From Litoribacterium kuwaitense (GTDB lineage: Bacteria > Bacillota > Bacilli > Bacillales > DSM-28697): DNA of 36,680 nucleotides. Below the pieces are notes generated by a model. The model ran no database searches, was not told where the DNA came from, and saw nothing but the letters and a program-made list of their open reading frames with translations. Where the stretch lies: NCBI RefSeq assembly GCF_011058155.1, contig NZ_JAALFC010000033.1:1-36680 (forward strand). The letters run 5' to 3'. Of the stretch, positions 31,905 through 36,680 are shown in pieces; the stretch's first letter is position 1, and every line of letters begins with the position of its first letter. Made by a program: the position numbers and the translations under genes.

Positions 31905-31934
31905 GCATAAATCCGGTGAAATTCGCAGATAGTA
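31905..31934 (+). promoter_or_regulatory. Possible sigma-G promoter of the germination operon
   Basis: GCATA (31905-31909) fits the sigma-G -35 consensus GHATR. After 18 bp, GATAGTA (31928-31934) matches the -10 CATWHTA at 5 of 7 positions. Germination receptor operons are transcribed by sigma-G in the forespore, so the match is sensible but imperfect. Confidence 0.4.
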
Positions 31935-31968
31935 AGAAGACAATTTACAGGAGAATGGTGGGGTACTG

Positions 31969-33405
31969 ATGAGTGAAGATGATGCGCTTGGTCACTTGAA
32001 CAATCTCACGGAAGCGATTCTCCAACTTACCTTTGGCAGAAACGATGTCAAGCGCCTTGATCGAACGCTACGATCACAGAATGTCAACCTTACGTTTGTC
32101 TACGTAGACACGCTCATTCAACAAGAACGAGTGAATGAGATGATGACTGTTATTCTACAAGAAAATGACTCATTGAAGATATTGAGCTTCCTTGGCAGCA
32201 CCACGGTAGAATCGTTTGAAATCGCTAAAGAAAAGCTGATGACTGGACATGTACTTATACAGGCAGGCAGTAAAAAATGGTTTGCAGTATCTGCGCCTGA
32301 CACGACCGGGAGGGCAATTGAGAGTTCTGATACCGAAACGATTCTATACGGTGCAAAAGACAGCTTTACCGAACAAATCAATCAGAATATTATGCTGATC
32401 CGTCGACGAATTAAGCACGCTCGCCTGTGCACACATGAGTTTAAGGCAGGCTCTTTGACGCGGACAAAAATGGTGCTCATGTCGATCGACGGTATTACAA
32501 ACTCAGATGTGATTCAAACTGTGAAAAATAAGCTAAAAAAAATCAATTTTGACATGATTTTAAACTCATCCAATGTCGCTGAATTTATTGAAGATCACAC
32601 AAATAGCATTTTTCCGCAGTTTGAGCAGACAGACTTACCAGATTATTGTGCTGACTCGTTAGGTAAAGGAAAAATTGTCCTTTTGATTGAGAATTCACCT
32701 TTCGTGCTAATCGGCCCAACGACGTTTTTCGATTTATTCACTTCACCTGAAGACTATATTCATAAGTGGCTGATTGCTAGCAGCCTTCGGATCATTCGTT
32801 ATATTGGCTTTGTTCTCTCCTTATTAATCGTGCCGATCTATGTTGCATTGACGACGCACCATTATCAAATGATACCTTTGCAAATTCTTTATGTGCTGAC
32901 AGATTCACGGAATCAGTTGCCATTTTCGCCATTCTGGGAAGCTTTTTTCATGCTTTTCTTAGTTGAAATTTTAAAAGAAGCGAGCTTAAGAATGCCCTCT
33001 AAAACAAGTCAGACATTGGGCATCGTCGGAGGTATTGTTATTGGGGACGCGGCAGTGCGGGCAGGGTTTGTTAGTGTTTTATTGATCGTTTTAATTGGTG
33101 TCTCTGCCATTGCTTCCTTCTTAGTACCTAATTATTTGTTATCTAAAACGAATACAATCATCCAATTTGTTTTTTTAATTCTTTCCTTTTTAATGGGGTT
33201 TTTCGGTATTATTGTTGGCTTAATCGGTTTGTTGGCTCATTTAAACGGACTTACGTCTTTAAAGAAACCCTATTTAGCCCCAGTAGCTCCATTTTATTGG
33301 AGTGATTGGAAAGACTTTCTGCTTCGATTTCCGATTCCTTGGATGAAAACTCGTCCGGATCATTTGGAAGCTAAAAACAAATGGCGTATCACCCGGAGGA
33401 GGTAA
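31969..33405 (+). CDS. Spore germination receptor A subunit (GerA/GerKA family)
   Basis: The 478-residue protein has a long N-terminal soluble part (to about residue 260) and a C-terminal membrane part with 5 or so helices, as in GerAA/GerKA proteins of the inner spore membrane. The family signature is seen in LPFSPFWEAFFMLFLVEIL, EASLRMPSKTSQTLGIVGG and VIGDAAVRAGFVS. GGTGGGG precedes the ATG. It is one base short of touching the B-subunit gene start (33407), which shows coupling. These receptors bind nutrient germinants; which ones cannot be told. Confidence 0.93.
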   Translation: MSEDDALGHLNNLTEAILQLTFGRNDVKRLDRTLRSQNVNLTFVYVDTLIQQERVNEMMTVILQENDSLKILSFLGSTTVESFEIAKEKLMTGHVLIQAGSKKWFAVSAPDTTGRAIESSDTETILYGAKDSFTEQINQNIMLIRRRIKHARLCTHEFKAGSLTRTKMVLMSIDGITNSDVIQTVKNKLKKINFDMILNSSNVAEFIEDHTNSIFPQFEQTDLPDYCADSLGKGKIVLLIENSPFVLIGPTTFFDLFTSPEDYIHKWLIASSLRIIRYIGFVLSLLIVPIYVALTTHHYQMIPLQILYVLTDSRNQLPFSPFWEAFFMLFLVEILKEASLRMPSKTSQTLGIVGGIVIGDAAVRAGFVSVLLIVLIGVSAIASFLVPNYLLSKTNTIIQFVFLILSFLMGFFGIIVGLIGLLAHLNGLTSLKKPYLAPVAPFYWSDWKDFLLRFPIPWMKTRPDHLEAKNKWRITRRR

Positions 33406-33406
33406 C

Positions 33407-34522
33407 ATGAAGTTTACTTTATTTGATCGATCTGCAACATTTGGCGGTGGCTATGTTTTTGCCGTCGTCAATCGTTTGCAAATGCTGTATTTTGTTCTTA
33501 TTCTTCCTGAGCAGCTCATGCGTTCGCACATGCTAATATTGATTATCTTGATAGGATTGGTGTCACAACTCAACCTATGGATTTTAGCAAAGGGATTATC
33601 CACAAAAGAGCTGCGAACCTTTGAAGATTTAGAGCGTATGTTCGGAAAACCGCTTTTGGCAGTTTTAATCACGTTGGGCTTAGGTGCGCTTCTTTTAAAA
33701 ATGTGTGTGTTTACACTTGGATACGCTGAATTGATTCAGCAGTTTATTTTTACTTCACTAAGTGAACAGTGGATCATTGCGATTGTTATTGCCGTATCAA
33801 TTTATATAGCGATCCGTGGCATGGAAAAAACAATTCGCTTTGGAATCATTGCCTTTCTATTTTCCTCTTGGATGATCATTGCTTTCATCTTTCTTTTTGT
33901 AACATCCTTTGACTCGTTATACCATCTTTCCGACGTTATCCCGCATCAATGGCAAGATGTTCGTTTAATCAACGTCCTGCTAATTATGTCTTCATTGTCT
34001 GGACCAGAATTTTTAATATGTTTATTTCCTTGGGTTGGAAAAGGAGGCAACTTATTAAAATGGTTATCGCTTGGAAATGCGCTATCTGTACTTGAATACG
34101 TTTTTTTGTTTGCGGCAACCCTCGTCTTTTTTGGTGAAGGCTATTTAAAGGAAGTGTCTTTCCCTTTTGTCAACATGATTCAATACATGCAAACATCATT
34201 TATTGAACGAATTGAGGTGATTTTTTTATCATTTCACGCGTTTCATTTTATTTTTGCGAATGCTTTGTTTGGCTTAAGTTTTTATGGAGGAATCCGATTT
34301 TTGTTAGGGCGACTTCAAAAGGCCAATTCACGCCTAGGTTTGCTTGCTACATTTAGTTTAATAGGGATCGCGATGCTTGTAGCGTCTGAATGGTTGTGGG
34401 AAGGCTTTCACTTAAATACTTTCACGATCATTCAAGTATATGTTGGTGCGTTCACGTATGTTGTTGTGCCTACATTGTTTTATACAGTGATCCGTTTAAG
34501 AAGGGGGCAGCGATTCATATGA
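33407..34522 (+). CDS. Spore germination receptor B subunit (GerB/GerKB, APC-type permease)
   Basis: The 371-residue product is an integral membrane protein with ten helices typical of the endospore germination permease family. It is the predicted germinant-binding subunit of the GerA-B-C receptor. The FGGGYVFAVVNRLQML N-terminus, the GPEFLICLFPWV region and the placement between A and C subunit genes support this. GAGGAGG lies just before the ATG. Its stop overlaps the next gene's start (ATGA at 34519-34522). Confidence 0.92.
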   Translation: MKFTLFDRSATFGGGYVFAVVNRLQMLYFVLILPEQLMRSHMLILIILIGLVSQLNLWILAKGLSTKELRTFEDLERMFGKPLLAVLITLGLGALLLKMCVFTLGYAELIQQFIFTSLSEQWIIAIVIAVSIYIAIRGMEKTIRFGIIAFLFSSWMIIAFIFLFVTSFDSLYHLSDVIPHQWQDVRLINVLLIMSSLSGPEFLICLFPWVGKGGNLLKWLSLGNALSVLEYVFLFAATLVFFGEGYLKEVSFPFVNMIQYMQTSFIERIEVIFLSFHAFHFIFANALFGLSFYGGIRFLLGRLQKANSRLGLLATFSLIGIAMLVASEWLWEGFHLNTFTIIQVYVGAFTYVVVPTLFYTVIRLRRGQRFI

Positions 34523-35585
34523 TTCACATTGCGAAACTGCTGATCATCATTTTGTTCGTCGTGCTTTTGTTTAAGGATGGTCCTCCGTTTGTTAAACACA
34601 ATATCGTTGAAGAAATATCGCCTGCTATTTTTTGGTCAATGCAAAGAGGTGAAGATGACAAAATTGAGATTAGTACGGTCGTGCCTCCGGTTTCAAAAGA
34701 GCAAAAAAACGTGTTGTCTCTCGAAATTTCATTGTTAAAGGAAGCAAAAAAGCATTTAACCTGGAGCATTTCCGAGAATTGCAATTAGGTCAGCTGCGCC
34801 TTTTGTTTATTCAGGAGGAACTCTTAGACAGTAGCATTATGCCTTTTTTACAGACGATTATGAATGACCATGATATCTCGCCACGCCTTTTTTTAGTCCT
34901 TGTGGAAGGGGACTTAAACGCATATCTATCTAACAAAGCTAATCAAAAGGATTTTGATTACAAGCTGTGGCGCATGTTTAAGCATTATGAGCAGGATAAC
35001 GATGGGTCGTTAACCGTTCAAAATATTCACCAGTTCTTAAAAAGAATGTATGGTTCAGGGATTGATCCTGTTCTTCCGACCTTTTCAGCAAGCGCGGACA
35101 GTTTGACATACAATGGAACAGCCTTGTTTAAACATGATCGGTACGTTGATATAGCATCAGATGAGGATGATCAAATTTTTCAAATGCTCGACCACAGCAG
35201 TTTCCTGAGGGCGATTACGATTCCAGAGTTAAAGGTTGCACTCGGAAATGTGACGACAAATGTTGACATTTCATTTAGTGATGATTTCTCTAAGGCAAGC
35301 TTCCATACGGTTTTAAAGGGATGGATCAGTGAGTATAGAGGAAAGAAAGACATTATGAATGAACACGATCTAAATAAGCTGACCGAGGAAATTGAGGGCT
35401 ATTTAAAGAAACGAACAGAATCATTCCTCGCCCAATTACAAGAAAAACGTGTATACCCATTTAAAGATGGTCCTAATCGATTTCGTTTTTTACATGCCTC
35501 AGTTGACGAAAAGAGATGGGAAGAAAGCTGGCCCGCAATGGACATCGACGTACAATATCAAGTTCATTTTGTTGATCGTGGGTAA
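34519..35585 (+). pseudogene. Spore germination receptor C subunit (GerC family), frameshifted
   Basis: The gene is split. Frame 1 (34519-34788) encodes the N-terminus: a hydrophobic segment, IVEEISPAIFWSMQRGEDD and NVLSLEISLLKEAKK. The continuation, AFNLEHFRELQLGQLRLLF onward to the end at 35585, lies in another frame. The shift falls in the A-run of GCAAAAAAGC (34748-34757). The rest is a normal Ger(x)C domain. The N-terminus also lacks the lipobox cysteine: LLFKDG has Phe where a Cys is expected (TTT for TGT would be one change). Ger C subunits are normally diacylglycerylated lipoproteins. Sequencing error at the A-run is an alternative for the frameshift. Confidence 0.8.
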
Positions 35586-35710
35586 AGCTTGTGATCCTTT
35601 AAGGACATTTTTAAAAAAGTAAAACAGCCTTACCCTTTTCTCTAAGTTGTTTTTGCTAGACGAATAACGATAAACGTGGCACGATATGGAGAAGGGAAGG
35701 GGACGATTGC

Positions 35711-36337
35711 ATGGATGTTTCACTATGGATGTCTTTTATTGGCGTAGCGATTGTGCTGACAGTCTCACCGGGGCCGGATGTGCTGTTTGTGACGGCGCAA
35801 AGTGCGAGTTATGGACGCAGAGCCGGTATTGCGACGGCTTTAGGGCTTTGTACAGGGCTTCTTGGACATACAGCCGCCGCCGTGCTTGGTATCTCTGCAG
35901 TAGTGTATCAATCGAGTATGGCATTTCAACTCGTCAAGTACGCTGGGGCGATCTATCTTTTGTATTTGGCCTGGCAGGCATTTCGGGAACGAAATGAGCG
36001 AAATGCAATCGGTCAAGTGAAAAAGCAATCGTTGCCTGTATTGTATCGCCGTGGTATTTTAATGAATTTGTTAAATCCAAAGGTGTCATTATTTTTTCTG
36101 GCTTTGTTGCCACAATTTGTTTCTACAAATGGAGCGTTAAGCGTGCCTTTGCAAATGCTGTTTCTCGGCGCATTGTTCATTATACAGGCGCTGGTCGTAT
36201 TTGCCATCGTATCTTTCGTAGCAGGGCGTCTAGGTCAAGCTCTGCAAGAAAGACCGCAAATGATCAAATGGTTCGCTTACGGGAAAGCGGCAATATTTAC
36301 AGCGCTTAGTATTCGGTTGGCTTTGTCTGACCGTTAA
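35711..36337 (+). CDS. LysE/RhtB family amino-acid exporter
   Basis: The 208-residue protein has six hydrophobic segments. The family motif is SPGPDVLFVTAQSASYGRRAG (split here as SPGPDVLFV and GRRAGIATALG) in the first helices, followed by YLLYLAWQAFR and GILMNLLNPKVSLFFLALLP. LysE/RhtB proteins export amino acids or related compounds. An AAGGGGA lies about 8 nt before the ATG. It is transcribed alone, between the germination operon and an IS200-type remnant. Confidence 0.92.
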   Translation: MDVSLWMSFIGVAIVLTVSPGPDVLFVTAQSASYGRRAGIATALGLCTGLLGHTAAAVLGISAVVYQSSMAFQLVKYAGAIYLLYLAWQAFRERNERNAIGQVKKQSLPVLYRRGILMNLLNPKVSLFFLALLPQFVSTNGALSVPLQMLFLGALFIIQALVVFAIVSFVAGRLGQALQERPQMIKWFAYGKAAIFTALSIRLALSDR

Positions 36338-36386
36338 TAGGAGCAAAAACCGTATGTTTTAACTGGATTTCTTGTCCGGTTTCTTC

Positions 36387-36680
36387 GTTTTATCGTTTTC
36401 TGACAGAAGACTCCCACTTCAAGGAATGTTAGGACGTTGTCCAATGAGTAAGTGGGAGATGAATGTCGGTTAGTCGTAAGCCTAAAAGTTGTTTCTTTTT
36501 TGTGCTATAATATCATCAGTCTAATATAAAAGAAAAGCTGAGATTTCGATGAAAATAGATGGTCATAATCATCAGTGTTTTTGATGTACTACCACCTTGT
36601 ATTCGTTGTTAAATACCGTAGAAAAGTCTTTGACGACGACATGTCTGACTATGCAAAAGATATGTTTGTAAAGTGAGGTG
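36387..36680 (+). mobile_element. IS200/IS605-type element, left end and broken tnpA (runs off the window)
   Basis: From TTTTATCGTTTTCTGACAG on it is nearly identical to 18630-18830: the same hairpin (CTCCCAC 36411-36417 with GTGGGAG 36452-36458) and an extended -10 (TGCTATAAT). The transposase begins at ATG 36549 (MKIDGHN). A one-base deletion near 36568 (CATCAG where the other copy has CATTCAG) stops that frame. In the shifted frame SVFLMYYHLVFVVKYRRKVF and DDDMSDYAKDMF are typical of Y1 transposases, ending at TGA near 36674. It is therefore inactive as sequenced. Confidence 0.75.

Noticed and set aside
1-36680. tRNA or rRNA genes
   Set aside because: I saw no cloverleaf-like segments with conserved TTCGANNC and CCA-type ends, nor rRNA sequence.

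Overview
The window looks like chromosomal DNA from an endospore-forming Bacillaceae (Firmicutes). The evidence is strong AGGAGG-type ribosome binding sites, frequent TTG/GTG starts, CcpA cre boxes, a Bacillus-type iol (myo-inositol) regulon, a tricistronic spore-germination receptor operon and a BceRS-AB module. The genus cannot be fixed from sequence alone.

Layout. (1) 1-6762: a dispersed repeat, then a promoter carrying a cre box and tandem IolR-type operators, then iolA-iolB-iolC-iolD-iolJ. (2) 6763-8915: a repeat fragment and an AT-rich insert with a DJ-1/PfpI-like gene, a WYL-domain regulator and an IS256-family 5' remnant. (3) 8988-15609: a VOC-fold gene, then a second iol transcription unit with the same cre + IolR-operator architecture (Gfo/Idh dehydrogenase, iolE, an SSS sodium symporter, a second Gfo/Idh dehydrogenase, a tautomerase), closed by a convergent iolR. 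Together the two units encode a full route from myo-inositol to acetyl-CoA plus DHAP. (4) 16161-18177: a methyltransferase-like gene and degV. (5) 18334-19030: an ABC exporter gene cut off by an IS200/IS605-type left end, followed by another repeat copy. (6) 19235-21080: a YcnK-type DeoR/NosL copper regulator divergent from a YtkA-like lipoprotein with a Met/His tail, plus a DoxX gene. (7) 21331-24357: an AT-rich accessory stretch with a small membrane protein, two related secreted proteins, and a chimera of IS3 and IS1182 remnants carrying a 51-bp tandem repeat. (8) 24459-28943: a Bce-type two-component system and ABC transporter with a recognisable BceR operator; the permease gene has a late frameshift. 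(9) 28954-29205: a tandem copy of the dispersed repeat. (10) 29371-31901: a MATE exporter with a structured leader and an aldo/keto reductase. (11) 31905-35585: a gerA-gerB-gerC type operon, with gerC frameshifted and lacking the lipobox cysteine. (12) 35711-36680: a LysE/RhtB exporter and a second IS200/IS605-type left end running off the window.

Main points for a second look: the paired iol operators and the unusual iol gene content (SSS symporter, tautomerase, nearby VOC gene); the dispersed repeat family whose arms contain cre-like cores; the YcnK/YtkA/DoxX copper locus; the two secreted paralogues; and the single-base lesions in A-rich tracts of the bceB-like and gerC-like genes.
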